Assembly: GCA_040386235.1 (NCBI GenBank)
Contig: JAZKGA010000005.1
Coordinates: 1 to 36,727 of the forward strand
Source of the DNA: JAZKGA01 sp040386235
GTDB taxonomy: Bacteria; Pseudomonadota; Alphaproteobacteria; Micavibrionales; Micavibrionaceae
Direction: 5' to 3'
DNA: 36,727 bases
Part shown: positions 24,182 through 31,071 of the stretch, in pieces
Layout: the number at the start of each line of letters is the position of its first letter
How positions within the stretch are numbered: position 1 is the stretch's first letter
Position numbers and translations under genes: made by a program
Notes under the pieces: model-generated
Databases searched by the model: none
The model's input: the letters and a program-made list of their open reading frames with translations, nothing else
Told to the model about the DNA's origin: nothing

Positions 24182-24520
24182 ATGCTTCCCCAATCCTGCG
24201 AAACGCCCACCACTGGCCTGGCTAAAGCGGCCCTATTGATTGACGCGCTGAAAGGCCATCAGAACGCCACCACCTACCTTCAGAACGCAATGAGTGAGGC
24301 GCTGAAGAAAGACACGCGCATCATCTTCAATCCAGCAGGCATCCAGGGGCTGGAAGGGCTGGCCGATTATGCGGCCAGAAACGGCGGCGTCCATGCCGTG
24401 GTCAATTACGTGGCCATGCGTCATCTGGAAGTGGACGTGACCGTCCTGGACGGTGCCGTGGTCCGCCACACCTACAGCAACATTGGCGTCCCTGTGGCCA
24501 ATATCACGGCCATCCTGTAG
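24182..24520 (+). CDS. small unknown head/neck protein
   Basis: 112 aa from the ATG at 24182 (MLPQSCETPTTGLAKAALLI), 7 bp after the preceding stop; the longer frame would overlap that gene. Seen: a helical N-terminal half (ATTYLQNAMSEALKKDTRIIF) and a beta-rich C-terminal half (HLEVDVTVLDGAVVRHTYSN). It is not recognised. Position suggests a head-tail completion protein. Confidence 0.5.
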   Translation: MLPQSCETPTTGLAKAALLIDALKGHQNATTYLQNAMSEALKKDTRIIFNPAGIQGLEGLADYAARNGGVHAVVNYVAMRHLEVDVTVLDGAVVRHTYSNIGVPVANITAIL

Positions 24521-24529
24521 CGCCTGGCC

Positions 24530-24853
24530 ATGTCTCACAATCCATTCATAGACCCGTGGCCCCGAGTGCTGGACAAAGGGTTGGAAGATTTCATGATGGC
24601 GGGCTATGACCGCCGTGAAAAGGCAGCCGCCCACAGGAAGGTCATTGAAGACGCCTGGACGGATGAAGCGGACGCCTGGAATATTCTTCACACCCATTTC
24701 AAAGACTGGACGCAACTGGAAGCCCTGGTCATAGTCCAGCCACCTATCAGCTTTATCCGCTGTGAAATGCCTTCCACCAGCATGTATTTGGGGGAATTCA
24801 GGTTCCGCCGTAGGTCACTGACCAGCCCGTGGGAGCTGGTCAGCAGCCGATAA
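24530..24853 (+). CDS. last gene of the head cassette, unknown
   Basis: 107 aa, not recognised. N-terminal helical and charged (DYDRREKAAAHRKVIEDAW-type run), followed by LEALVIVQPPISFI and FRFRRRSLTSPW. It ends directly before a strong terminator, so it closes the rightward late transcript. An alternative start lies at the second Met region (24596). Confidence 0.5.
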   Translation: MSHNPFIDPWPRVLDKGLEDFMMAGYDRREKAAAHRKVIEDAWTDEADAWNILHTHFKDWTQLEALVIVQPPISFIRCEMPSTSMYLGEFRFRRRSLTSPWELVSSR

Positions 24854-24883
24854 AAAAGGCCGCCCGAGTGGGCGGCCTTTTTT
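24852..24883. terminator. bidirectional terminator, left border of the moron-like cassette
   Basis: GGCCGCCC stem, GAGT loop, GGGCGGCC stem, with A6 before and T6 after. It ends the rightward head transcript. Its 35-bp sequence including flanks is copied, with a single base change in the loop, at 26562-26598. Confidence 0.9.
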
Positions 24884-24885
24884 GT

Positions 24886-24950
24886 TGTCCAGATTATTTT
24901 TTGTCCAGGTTTTGTTTGTCCAGGTTTCCGCCGTAGGTTTGTCCAGGTTT
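24886..24950 (+). promoter_or_regulatory. operator array, four TGTCCAGGTTT repeats
   Basis: Perfect copies of TGTCCAGGTTT at 24902-24912, 24917-24927 and 24940-24950, and an imperfect one (TGTCCAGATTA) at 24886-24896. Spacing is 16, 15 and 23 bp between starts. The array covers the promoter of the following gene. The same repeat occurs, in inverted orientation, four times at 35924-35997 in front of the early operon. A shared DNA-binding protein is the simplest explanation (the HTH protein at 35699-35896, the transposase, or a repressor outside the window). Confidence 0.85.
24911..24941 (+). promoter_or_regulatory. Bacteroidota-type promoter for the 24977 gene
   Basis: TTTG at 24911-24914 (-33) and TAGGTTTG at 24934-24941 (-7, consensus TAnnTTTG), with a 19-bp spacer, predict a start near 24948 and a leader of about 29 nt. 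The -7 element runs into the last operator repeat, so binding there would block initiation. The 21 bp around the -7 box are identical to those in the early promoter. Confidence 0.8.
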
Positions 24951-24976
24951 CAACATCACTAAAACGAAAAAACGCC

Positions 24977-26275
24977 ATGACCACCACCGCCACCGCAGCC
25001 GCCAAAACCACCACCACCACCGCGCCAAAGGCCATTTATCAAATTTCCATCACTTCATTCCGCCCCTATGACGGCGAATATTTCACGGCCTACTATGCCA
25101 CCAGCGTGGCGGGCGCTCAGCGTCTGCTGGTGGCCGCCGTCGAGGCGGAAGGCTGGAAAATGGATGATTATGAAGTGGCAAACTGGAATGGCACGTCCAC
25201 CAGCAGCATCCACAAAGCCCTGGCCGATTCTTACCGCTACAGCTTTGACGCTGGCCACGGCAATAGCGAAGGCAAACCCCGCGTCATGGTCTTCATTGAA
25301 GCCGTAGAAGCGCCGAACCGGCGCGGGCTACAGGCTGACCGCCTGGCCTACGCTAAAGAGTGCGCCACGGCCCTGGCTGCTGGCACACTTGCGGAACTGA
25401 ACATCCGCGAAACCCGCAAAAAACAGACTTATCCAGCCAAACCAATCACCATTCAAACCCCCGAAACCATGCCCGAAACCACCACCACCGTCATCCCTGC
25501 GGACCTGTGCGCCGCAGCATACGCCACCCTGAGCGTCCACAAAGCCAGCCCCTACGCTAAATTCAACGGCCAGCGCCTGGAAGTTGGTCAGGTTCTGGTG
25601 GATGGCAAATTGGCCCTGGTCCTGCCTGGCTACAACGGCAACACGGCCGATTTCGGCCCGAGTGAGTACACCGATTACACGCCCGCCACGGCTACAGCTG
25701 TGGACCTGAAGGACGCCTGTGGCGGCCAGGTTCAGACGGAAGCGGCCCTGGCAAAGCAGCGGGCCGCAGCTGGCCAGATTAACACGGCCATCAAAGACGG
25801 CAAATTGGTAGTGCTGCGCTCACCAGCTGACGCTGACGCGGTGGTGGTGGACGCTCAGGTGAAACAGACGTCCCACGGGTCAGGCGTGTTTTTGCTTCAC
25901 GTAAAGCTGAAAGACACACCTGAAGCCTACTACGCCCCTTTCCCGTGGGAAGCCGTCATCATTGAAATCCGCCGTGAATACGTGGTCCCCGTGGATGCGT
26001 GGCGGGTGGCGTTGCCCGTGTCCGTTGCCACTATGGCCGTGGCGTTCAATAGTGACCAGCCTATCCAGGCGGCCAGCCTGACGGAAGTGGTGGAAGCGGC
26101 CCGCCACCTGCTGGATATGTATGACGAACCAGGCCACCCGCTTCATGACGCCCTACACGAACGGGGAAACCCCCGTCAGCCTGGCATCAAAGCCGACGTG
26201 GAAGGAATCAAAGCCTGGCTGGCCGCCTACGAACCGGCCAGCCAGCCCACGCCCGAGCTGACCCGCCTGAACTAA
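24977..26275 (+). CDS. orphan 432-aa protein of the moron-like cassette
   Basis: Not recognised. Residues 1-18 are a Thr/Ala-rich lead (MTTTATAAAKTTTTTAP). A first domain (about 19-150) is rich in aromatic residues (YQISITSFRPYDGEYFTAYY, MDDYEVANW). A Thr/Pro linker (about 155-180) leads to a second domain (about 185-350) with YNGNTADFGPSEYTDY and YAPFPWEAVIIEIRREYVV, and a final helical part (LTEVVEAARHLLDMY; EGIKAWLAAYE). No signal peptide, TM or catalytic motif is seen. It has its own early-type promoter/operator and is read against the early operon, so it is probably expressed early or in the lysogen. Anti-defence or exclusion roles are possible but unproven. Confidence 0.75.
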   Translation: MTTTATAAAKTTTTTAPKAIYQISITSFRPYDGEYFTAYYATSVAGAQRLLVAAVEAEGWKMDDYEVANWNGTSTSSIHKALADSYRYSFDAGHGNSEGKPRVMVFIEAVEAPNRRGLQADRLAYAKECATALAAGTLAELNIRETRKKQTYPAKPITIQTPETMPETTTTVIPADLCAAAYATLSVHKASPYAKFNGQRLEVGQVLVDGKLALVLPGYNGNTADFGPSEYTDYTPATATAVDLKDACGGQVQTEAALAKQRAAAGQINTAIKDGKLVVLRSPADADAVVVDAQVKQTSHGSGVFLLHVKLKDTPEAYYAPFPWEAVIIEIRREYVVPVDAWRVALPVSVATMAVAFNSDQPIQAASLTEVVEAARHLLDMYDEPGHPLHDALHERGNPRQPGIKADVEGIKAWLAAYEPASQPTPELTRLN

Positions 26276-26302
26276 TCCAGCCACTCTTCAAACACCCTTC
26301 AA

Positions 26303-26563
26303 ATGACACAAAAAGAGATTGACCGCGCCCGCCTGAAGCTAGAATGGTGGATTTTGCTGCGGAACCTACTGGCTGTAGTTGCAATATTTTCCACCATTTG
26401 GGCCGTCACTCAGAGCATCGAACGGACCAACAAAGCCGAACTAGCCCGAGAATTCAGAATCATCCAGGAACGTGATTCACTGGCCAGGGAACGATACAGG
26501 GCCGAACATGCTAGACCCTACTTCAGCCGCTATCAATGGCACTACGCCGATGAAGAGGAATAA
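26303..26563 (+). CDS. small membrane-anchored coiled-coil protein
   Basis: 86 aa. One TM helix (LLRNLLAVVAIFSTIWAVT, about 18-37) followed by a charged helix (ERTNKAELAREFRIIQERDSLA and on) and an aromatic, acidic end (YFSRYQWHYADEEE). Probably oriented with the C-terminus in periplasm or cytoplasm; the topology cannot be settled. Same transcript as the 432-aa gene (27-bp gap). It could be a membrane partner of it, for example in superinfection exclusion. Confidence 0.65.
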   Translation: MTQKEIDRARLKLEWWILLRNLLAVVAIFSTIWAVTQSIERTNKAELAREFRIIQERDSLARERYRAEHARPYFSRYQWHYADEEE

Positions 26564-26594
26564 AAAAAGGCCGCCCGATTGGGCGGCCTTTTTT
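26562..26594. terminator. bidirectional terminator between convergent transcripts
   Basis: GGCCGCCC, GATT loop, GGGCGGCC, A7 before and T6 after. It overlaps the stop codon of the small membrane gene and lies 18 bp from the stop of the last early gene, so it ends both the rightward cassette and the leftward early operon. Near-copy of the terminator at 24852-24883. Confidence 0.9.
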
Positions 26595-26612
26595 GTTGGC
26601 TGGTGGTGGGCG

Positions 26613-26939
26613 TTAGCTAATCCCAAATAAGCCAGCATTTTTTTTCTTGGCTGCGGCCATAGCCCTGTCAAATTCCACGTCAAATCCTACGGGCTGACCC
26701 ATCCGGCCAACAATGCCCACGCGGGTAACTTTTAATTCGAGGATTTGGGGCGCTTTTGTGGCCTTCAGCGCCACGTACTTCCCAAACAGATACACCAGGG
26801 CCACGGCCAGCGCAAAGACCGTCCAGGCCAGGACTTTGATGGTGTGGGCGGCTTCCTGTAAATCAGCAATCAGATGCTGGTTCATTTTCAGCAGGTCATA
26901 CGCTACTGATTGAAGTTTTACGATGTCAGTGAATGTCAT
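26613..26939 (-). CDS. small one-TM membrane protein at the end of the early operon
   Basis: Start taken at 26939 (MTFTDIVKLQSVAYDLL); 108 aa. An amphipathic helix (about 1-30) precedes one TM segment (VLAWTVFALAVALVYLFGKYVAL, about 37-58), then a beta-type polar domain (LELKVTRVGIVGRM) and a basic end (AMAAAKKKNAGLFG). Not recognised. Confidence 0.55.
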   Translation of the reverse strand: MTFTDIVKLQSVAYDLLKMNQHLIADLQEAAHTIKVLAWTVFALAVALVYLFGKYVALKATKAPQILELKVTRVGIVGRMGQPVGFDVEFDRAMAAAKKKNAGLFGIS

Positions 26940-26971
26940 TGGGGAGGAATTATAAGTGAGAATTTGGACAA

Positions 26972-27553
26972 TTATTGCGGGTCTTTGACCCATCCTTTGC
27001 GTGGGTCAGAACGCCACCCGAGTAGCCGCAGGTGGCGCTGATAGTCCACCAGCTTCTGGCCTTCCAGCTTCCGGTAAAACTCGGGGTCAAAGTAGTTCGG
27101 GAACCTGGATTTGAAATCCCGGCCGTTTGCCAGGATGTCCCGTGTGATATTGATGCGGGCGCTGTAGTTGCGTAGTGTGTAATCCTGTAGGGTGGTTTCA
27201 AAGAACACGGCCAGCAGGGCTTCCGAGACAGGGACGTGGATGATGTTGGCCCGTTCGGTTTGGGTGGTTATGTAGGGAATGGCGCGGTAACTCTTATACA
27301 GGGCACAAAACAGGGCTATTTTGTCCTTTGCCGTTTTGGGTTCCGCCACCTTATCCAGCTTCATTTTGCCCCAATTTCGGGCGCTCAGGTCGGCTTCATC
27401 GGGTGGAATCAGCTTCAGCAAATAGGCCACTTGTTCACCAGTTGGTACGGCATCGGCAACATCCACGGCCTGGAAGAAACCCCCTTTGTATTTCAGGTAA
27501 ATACTTCCCCCCTTGATAGACGGCGAAGTCAGTTTGTACAAAACTGTATTCAT
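26972..27553 (-). CDS. early-operon protein of unknown function
   Basis: 193 aa, not recognised. It has a beta-rich N-terminus (SIKGGSIYLKYKGGFFQAVD), then ALFCALYKSYRAIPYITTQT, ALLAVFFETTLQDYTLRNYS and a basic Arg-rich end. Its start overlaps the end of the upstream gene (27435-27833) by 119 nt, which is unusual for this compact genome; a later start (M64, 27364) is possible, but the overlapped part looks coding in this frame. Confidence 0.6.
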   Translation of the reverse strand: MNTVLYKLTSPSIKGGSIYLKYKGGFFQAVDVADAVPTGEQVAYLLKLIPPDEADLSARNWGKMKLDKVAEPKTAKDKIALFCALYKSYRAIPYITTQTERANIIHVPVSEALLAVFFETTLQDYTLRNYSARINITRDILANGRDFKSRFPNYFDPEFYRKLEGQKLVDYQRHLRLLGWRSDPRKGWVKDPQ

Positions 27554-27833
27554 GATAGAATTGACGGATGATTGTGGCGGCTTCCTTTTGGGCGGCCCTG
27601 AACTCGGGCCGCAGGTTGGCCATGATTAAGTCATCATTTGCCCCCCGTGGTATTTCCACACCACGGTCAATCAGCAGACAGCGGGTCAGCTGTGCGCGGC
27701 GGGCTTCATATTGGAACCTCACCACTTCCCAACGTGGTGGCTTTGGTAGGCTGCGGGGCGCGGTTTTCACCACGTTCACCAGCCAGGCGCGTTCATCTTC
27801 AGACAGGGCAATGGTTCCCGTGGTGGTTATCAT
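27435..27833 (-). CDS. early-operon protein, possibly with extended C-terminus
   Basis: 132 aa, unrecognised. The first ~110 residues look like a proper helical domain (LSEDERAWLVNVVKTAPRSL, RFQYEARRAQLTRCLLIDR, FRAAQKEAATIIRQFYHEY). The last ~35, read over the next gene's start, end in a Gly/Arg/Cys-rich string (GRGCCRCRTNW) that looks non-native. The original stop may have been lost by a frameshift near 27540. Overlaps the next-upstream gene by 4 nt. Confidence 0.55.
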   Translation of the reverse strand: MITTTGTIALSEDERAWLVNVVKTAPRSLPKPPRWEVVRFQYEARRAQLTRCLLIDRGVEIPRGANDDLIMANLRPEFRAAQKEAATIIRQFYHEYSFVQTDFAVYQGGKYLPEIQRGFLPGRGCCRCRTNW

Positions 27834-28015
27834 GACGTTAGATTTTTAAGGTGAAGAATAAGACGGCGCAACAATCGGGCTTCATCGGGGTCCAGGACCA
27901 ACATGGTGGGCGTGTCACAAGCCTGCTGAAGTTTCACTACCACCGCATTGACCTGGTGGCCCTCTTCAGGCGTGAATGGATGCCTGACGGGCTTTGGGGC
28001 TGCTGGCTTTTTCAC
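27830..28015 (-). CDS. very small early protein
   Basis: 61 aa, unrecognised. Basic Pro-rich start (MKKPAAPKPVRHPFTPEE) and a helical remainder (VNAVVVKLQQACDTP; DEARLLRRLILHLKNL). Joined by 4-nt overlaps to genes on both sides, so a real member of the operon. Confidence 0.55.
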   Translation of the reverse strand: MKKPAAPKPVRHPFTPEEGHQVNAVVVKLQQACDTPTMLVLDPDEARLLRRLILHLKNLTS

Positions 28016-28458
28016 TTCCCGAGTAGCCCGGCCAGGCGCTTTTCATTCACTATCTGAAGTTGCGTCACCAGCTGGTTCAACTCGGGGCGCGTCAGGTCGT
28101 TCAGCTTTTCCCGCTTCACGCCCTGAGCGGCCACCCACTTCATAAGGCGGTCCAGGTCCACTTTCTTCCCGGCCACTTCCCACCTCATTTCATGCGCCAA
28201 TGACAGCAGCTTATTCCGCATCCTGGTCAGCGGGTCACGGGCATCGGGCGCGTCCTGGTGGCCGCCCGTGGCAAACTTCAGGTGGCCGATGATGGCCGTG
28301 GCCTCAGTCATCAGCAGTTCTTTGGAACTGGTGTGGCCTGCGGCGCTGAAGGCTTTGACCAGGGCCGCTTTCTCTTCTGGTTCAGATATTCCGGCTTTGG
28401 TCAGTAGGCCGTGAAATTCCCGGTTTTGCTGTGGTGTGATTAGGGTTTTGCGAGACAT
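28012..28458 (-). CDS. Mu gp16-like protein
   Basis: 148 aa. It has the layout of gp16-like (DUF1018-type) proteins of Mu-like phages: an N-terminal unit (TPQQNREFHGLLTKAGISE) and a C-terminal helical unit (RMRNKLLSLAHEMRW, VDLDRLMKWVAAQG, LNDLTRPELNQLVTQLQ). A bipartite arrangement of this kind is familiar from Bacteroidota Mu-like prophages. The function is unknown; in Mu it lies in the semi-essential early region, as here. Confidence 0.55.
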   Translation of the reverse strand: MSRKTLITPQQNREFHGLLTKAGISEPEEKAALVKAFSAAGHTSSKELLMTEATAIIGHLKFATGGHQDAPDARDPLTRMRNKLLSLAHEMRWEVAGKKVDLDRLMKWVAAQGVKREKLNDLTRPELNQLVTQLQIVNEKRLAGLLGK

Positions 28459-28757
28459 AAAGAGAGCTTTAGAAATTCATCGTACACGGTTGAATGAAGG
28501 AAAACAGGGCCAAATTTCCAGGCCACTTGTAGGTCATTCACTATCATGGTCAGGTGTAAAAAACTGTGATAGTGGGCGGACCTGGTTTCCTTTCGCCACA
28601 GGTAATCCACCCGGCCATTCACCTGGTCCGGCCACAGGTTGGGCAAAATCATGATGGCCTTTGGCTGTGTCCTGAGTAGTTCACGGCGGCTTATCAGCTG
28701 GCCGTGGGTGAAGGCCCGCAGGTTTAGCCCACTGGTGAAGATTCTTCCGGCTTCCAT
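28440..28757 (-). CDS. early-operon protein, unknown
   Basis: 105 aa, unrecognised. Aromatic and mixed charge (ILPNLWPDQVNGRVDYLWRK, HYHSFLHLTMIVNDLQV). Its start overlaps the DUF3850-like gene by 34 nt and its end overlaps the gp16-like gene by 19 nt. A start at M36 would remove the overlap. Confidence 0.45.
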   Translation of the reverse strand: MEAGRIFTSGLNLRAFTHGQLISRRELLRTQPKAIMILPNLWPDQVNGRVDYLWRKETRSAHYHSFLHLTMIVNDLQVAWKFGPVFLHSTVYDEFLKLSLCLAKP

Positions 28758-29119
28758 TCAAATAGTGCTTCAATGCCCAATACCACGAAACCGTCAGCCA
28801 GCCCGAACTGACCACCAGGCAGCACGTAGGTCACGGCACATTCAATAAAATGGCCCGTCATCTGAGGAATGGAATATTTGTCCACAGCTGGTTCAATGCC
28901 TGTCAGGATAAGGCGGTCACCTACCTGGAAATTGCGGTCATTCTTCCGAATTTCAAACCGCTTTTTCAGAGTGGCCACGGGGTCCATGAATATCTGATAG
29001 GTGTTCAGCAAATGGACGGTATAAGCGTCGAACGGCGGGAAAGTAACGCCGTGGAATAGGTCAGGCCGCCACTGTATGCAGCTGCGTTTGACTGGCCTGT
29101 GAAATTGTGGTTTGAACAT
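28724..29119 (-). CDS. DUF3850/ASCH-like protein
   Basis: 131 aa. The middle carries a strong family signature: KKRFEIRKNDRNFQVGDRLIL, then TGHFIECAVTYVLPGGQFGLADGFVVLGIE. DUF3850 proteins are small PUA/ASCH-fold domains (about 80 aa) often found in phages, thought to bind RNA or modified nucleotides. The family usually ends here, so residues 1-40 (FHRPVKRSCIQW and on) are an N-terminal extension with an HLLNTYQIF strand. It follows a terminator (29146-29178), so it may start a second transcript. Confidence 0.7.
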   Translation of the reverse strand: MFKPQFHRPVKRSCIQWRPDLFHGVTFPPFDAYTVHLLNTYQIFMDPVATLKKRFEIRKNDRNFQVGDRLILTGIEPAVDKYSIPQMTGHFIECAVTYVLPGGQFGLADGFVVLGIEALFEWKPEESSPVG

Positions 29120-29145
29120 GGTTTGAATGTTGGGAGGGTGAATAA

Positions 29146-29178
29146 AAGGCTGGCCGATTGCACCCGGCCAGCCTTTTC
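29146..29178. terminator. internal terminator of the early operon
   Basis: AAAAGGCTGGCCG stem, ATTGCACC loop, CGGCCAGCCTTTT stem. It works in both directions and lies between the 61-aa gene and the DUF3850-like gene. It would split the early operon into a strong promoter-proximal and a weaker distal part, unless antitermination occurs. Confidence 0.8.
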
Positions 29179-29180
29179 AA

Positions 29181-29366
29181 TTAGTCTTCAATATCGGCCA
29201 GCTGGCTTTCATGCAGCAGCGCCACGGGGCGCGGGTCTGTGGGCGGGTCCGTGTCAATCCAGCAGCGAATAAAACCGCAAAAGGACGGGTGTTCTTCCAT
29301 GACTTCAGCGTGGCTTCCTGTGTGGATGCCGCTGACTACTTTGAATAGCTGGCCAGGTGTTTTCAT
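29181..29366 (-). CDS. small early protein
   Basis: 61 aa. The sequence (MKTPGQLFKVVSGIHTGSHAEVMEEHPS, abbreviated, then PVALLHESQLADIED) looks like a small SH3-type barrel: a G-x-H-x-G turn followed by short strands, like KOW/SH3-type small phage proteins. Overlaps the upstream gene by 4 nt and ends at the terminator. The function is not known. Confidence 0.5.
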   Translation of the reverse strand: MKTPGQLFKVVSGIHTGSHAEVMEEHPSFCGFIRCWIDTDPPTDPRPVALLHESQLADIED

Positions 29367-29695
29367 AGTCGAGGGTGTGAGTATTGCCAGGGCGTGTCCA
29401 GCATATCCAGCGCCCGCCGTAGGCTGTTTTCCTGAAGTCTGCTGAAATCATGGTGAAGGACGGCGGTATCCAATACGATGGCCAGCGCCTCTTCCCGAGT
29501 GATGCCACACATGGCGTTCATTTCATCCATCCACAGCCTGGCTTCCTGGATGTCTTCAAAGTCGGGACGGTTCTGGATGAAATAGGTTTTTCCCCTGCGG
29601 CGGTCCACAATAGTGCGAGGAAACAGAACTGTCCAGATACCTGAAGGCAGGGTGTACGTGGCCGGACCCGCATAAAATGCCAAATTATGTCCCAT
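29363..29695 (-). CDS. early protein after Gam
   Basis: 110 aa from the ATG at 29695 (MGHNLAFYAGPATYTLPSG), 7 nt after the Gam stop; the frame opens earlier inside Gam. Central FIQNRPDFEDIQEARLWMDEMNAM and a C-terminal TAVLHHDFSRLQENS helix. Not recognised. Confidence 0.5.
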   Translation of the reverse strand: MGHNLAFYAGPATYTLPSGIWTVLFPRTIVDRRRGKTYFIQNRPDFEDIQEARLWMDEMNAMCGITREEALAIVLDTAVLHHDFSRLQENSLRRALDMLDTPWQYSHPRL

Positions 29696-29702
29696 TTCGT
29701 GG

Positions 29703-30290
29703 CTATAACTTGGCCGGAGTGACAAAAAAACCGTCTTTCTGTTCGGCCGAAATCCCGCTTTTCAGCAGTGCTTTGGCCATTTTTGGCAGCGAATCCCACA
29801 CCGTCAAAAGCGTTTTCTGATTCACCACCTCTTCCACAGCGTCAGGATGATGTTTGCGGACGGTTTCCAGGAAGAATTTGGCCCGCTTTTCAATGGCCTT
29901 ATCATCTTCCAGTTTGGGCATCACTACGGCCCTGGTCCCGAGTTTCCAGCCGATGATACCACCAGCCAGCTTCATGGTCTTAGCGGTGCCAAATTCGGCC
30001 TTTATGCTATCAGCGTAACGGTTCAGCGAATCTTTCAAAGCCTTGATTTCCTTCACCAGTGGTTTGGTGGCGTCTTCCCACTGCTTATCAGCTGCGGCCA
30101 GCTTCTTAGCAGCGGCTGAAATAGCCAGCATGTCCGCCGTGGCTTGCTGAAGCGGGGTAATGGTGGGCGCGGGCGCTTCCGGCGCGGCGGCCCGTACTCG
30201 GGCCGTGGACAGCTTGCCTTTTGGGCTAATTGGGACGGGCGTTGGGCCGCCATCAAAAGCTACTGTGGTGGCCGTGGTCAATTTGGTCAT
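29703..30290 (-). CDS. Gam-like host-nuclease inhibitor
   Basis: 195 aa. A low-complexity Ala/Pro lead (about 1-48), then a long coiled coil (DMLAISAAAKKLAAADKQWE to EIKALKDSLNRYADSIK, about 53-100), then the family-type hairpin AGGIIGWKLGTRAVV, and the end LLKSGISAEQKDGFFVTPAKL. Mu Gam-type proteins form dimers that bind DNA ends, blocking exonucleases, and match this layout. It is in the early operon, where Mu has gam. Sits directly after the structured RNA element (30336-30385). Confidence 0.75.
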   Translation of the reverse strand: MTKLTTATTVAFDGGPTPVPISPKGKLSTARVRAAAPEAPAPTITPLQQATADMLAISAAAKKLAAADKQWEDATKPLVKEIKALKDSLNRYADSIKAEFGTAKTMKLAGGIIGWKLGTRAVVMPKLEDDKAIEKRAKFFLETVRKHHPDAVEEVVNQKTLLTVWDSLPKMAKALLKSGISAEQKDGFFVTPAKL

Positions 30291-30391
30291 GTTGTTAAAA
30301 AAAGTGTGAATGGGTAATTGGGTGTAAAAATATAGAGGCTTCCGGCGAATCGAACACCGGCCACGAAAGTGGGACCGTCAAGCCTGACCAC
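30291..30391 (-). other. 100-bp gap with a tRNA-like structured element
   Basis: The gap between the 86-aa gene and the Gam-like gene contains the three-way junction described at 30336-30385 and an AT-rich leader to Gam. No ORF fits. It could be a leader or attenuator of Gam. Confidence 0.5.
30336..30385 (-). ncRNA. tRNA-like three-way-junction RNA element
   Basis: On the minus strand an outer stem AGGCTT / AAGCCT encloses two hairpins. The second is a canonical-looking T-arm: GGTG, loop TTCGATT, CGCC, that is the TTCGAnnC consensus. The first is CCAC-TTTC-GTGG closed by GG/CC. Total length is only 50 nt, so there is no D-arm and no normal 7-nt anticodon loop: this is not a working tRNA. A CTATATTTTTA follows, so it may also terminate transcription. 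It could be a tRNA mimic, a tRNA relic, or an attenuator before Gam. Confidence 0.4.
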
Positions 30392-30652
30392 TCACCAGGT
30401 CAAAGTGATGTCCCCTGGTTTGGGATAGTAATTTGAAAGGCTTTTCAGGAAGGTGGCTTCCGCCACAGGACGGGCCATTATTTCCTGAAAGTTTCGACAA
30501 TACCACGTCCTGACCAGCATTTCCGCCACCTGGTCCGTGGGCGGCCTTTTCTTCACCAGGTCCGCCCACTCGGGCAGTTCCATTTCTTCCAGGGCTTCCA
30601 CCAGCTGGTCCACCCACGGTTTGTCAGCTGGATATTCACGGCGCTTCCACAT
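30392..30652 (-). CDS. small early protein, unknown
   Basis: 86 aa, unrecognised. Trp- and Glu-rich (WVDQLVEALEEMELPEWADLV, then EMLVRTWYCRNFQEIM), helical. Begins 2 bp after the upstream stop. Confidence 0.5.
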   Translation of the reverse strand: MWKRREYPADKPWVDQLVEALEEMELPEWADLVKKRPPTDQVAEMLVRTWYCRNFQEIMARPVAEATFLKSLSNYYPKPGDITLTW

Positions 30653-30654
30653 GG

Positions 30655-31071
30655 CTAGTAATTGATAGGGCCGATTTCCTTTTTGATGACTTCCAGGACA
30701 CGCGGTTCCATGCTCAGGCTATTGATATGGAAATGATGCCAAATCCCATAGGCCGTCAGAAACTCTTCCTGAGAGTGGAAAAAGTCTGTGGCGTTCACGC
30801 CCTTCATCCACATCAAAACGCCGTGTTTGTTGACCTTCAAATCCGCTTCCATAGCCTGGTCCAGATGCGCCCACTTATCCTTCCACCAGGCCCAAAAAAG
30901 CGGGCTGGCCTGAAGCGGCGTCCACCACTCTTTTGGGAAGGCTTTTTCCATCCAGGCCACACCCATCACAAATTTTATTTCGGCCAGGACGGCTTCATCC
31001 CCGCCCGTAAAATGCAGCATCCGTTTGGCCACTCGGGCGTCTTCCTGGATTTGTTGTTCAATCTGGTTCAT
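30655..31071 (-). CDS. Trp-rich early protein
   Basis: 138 aa, unrecognised. Helical and very rich in Trp (KEWWTPLQASPLFWAWWKDKWAHL), with FFHSQEEFLTAYGIWHHFH later. Overlaps the upstream gene by 4 nt. The repeated aromatic helices might mediate protein binding. Confidence 0.5.
   Translation of the reverse strand: MNQIEQQIQEDARVAKRMLHFTGGDEAVLAEIKFVMGVAWMEKAFPKEWWTPLQASPLFWAWWKDKWAHLDQAMEADLKVNKHGVLMWMKGVNATDFFHSQEEFLTAYGIWHHFHINSLSMEPRVLEVIKKEIGPINY

Noticed and set aside
26972..28458. Mor/C-type late activator in the early region
   Set aside because: None of the unknown early proteins shows the Mor/C helix-turn-helix pattern clearly, so no activator is named.
30336..30385. Functional tRNA gene
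   Set aside because: The T-arm is good but D-arm and a 7-nt anticodon loop are missing, and the element is only 50 nt.
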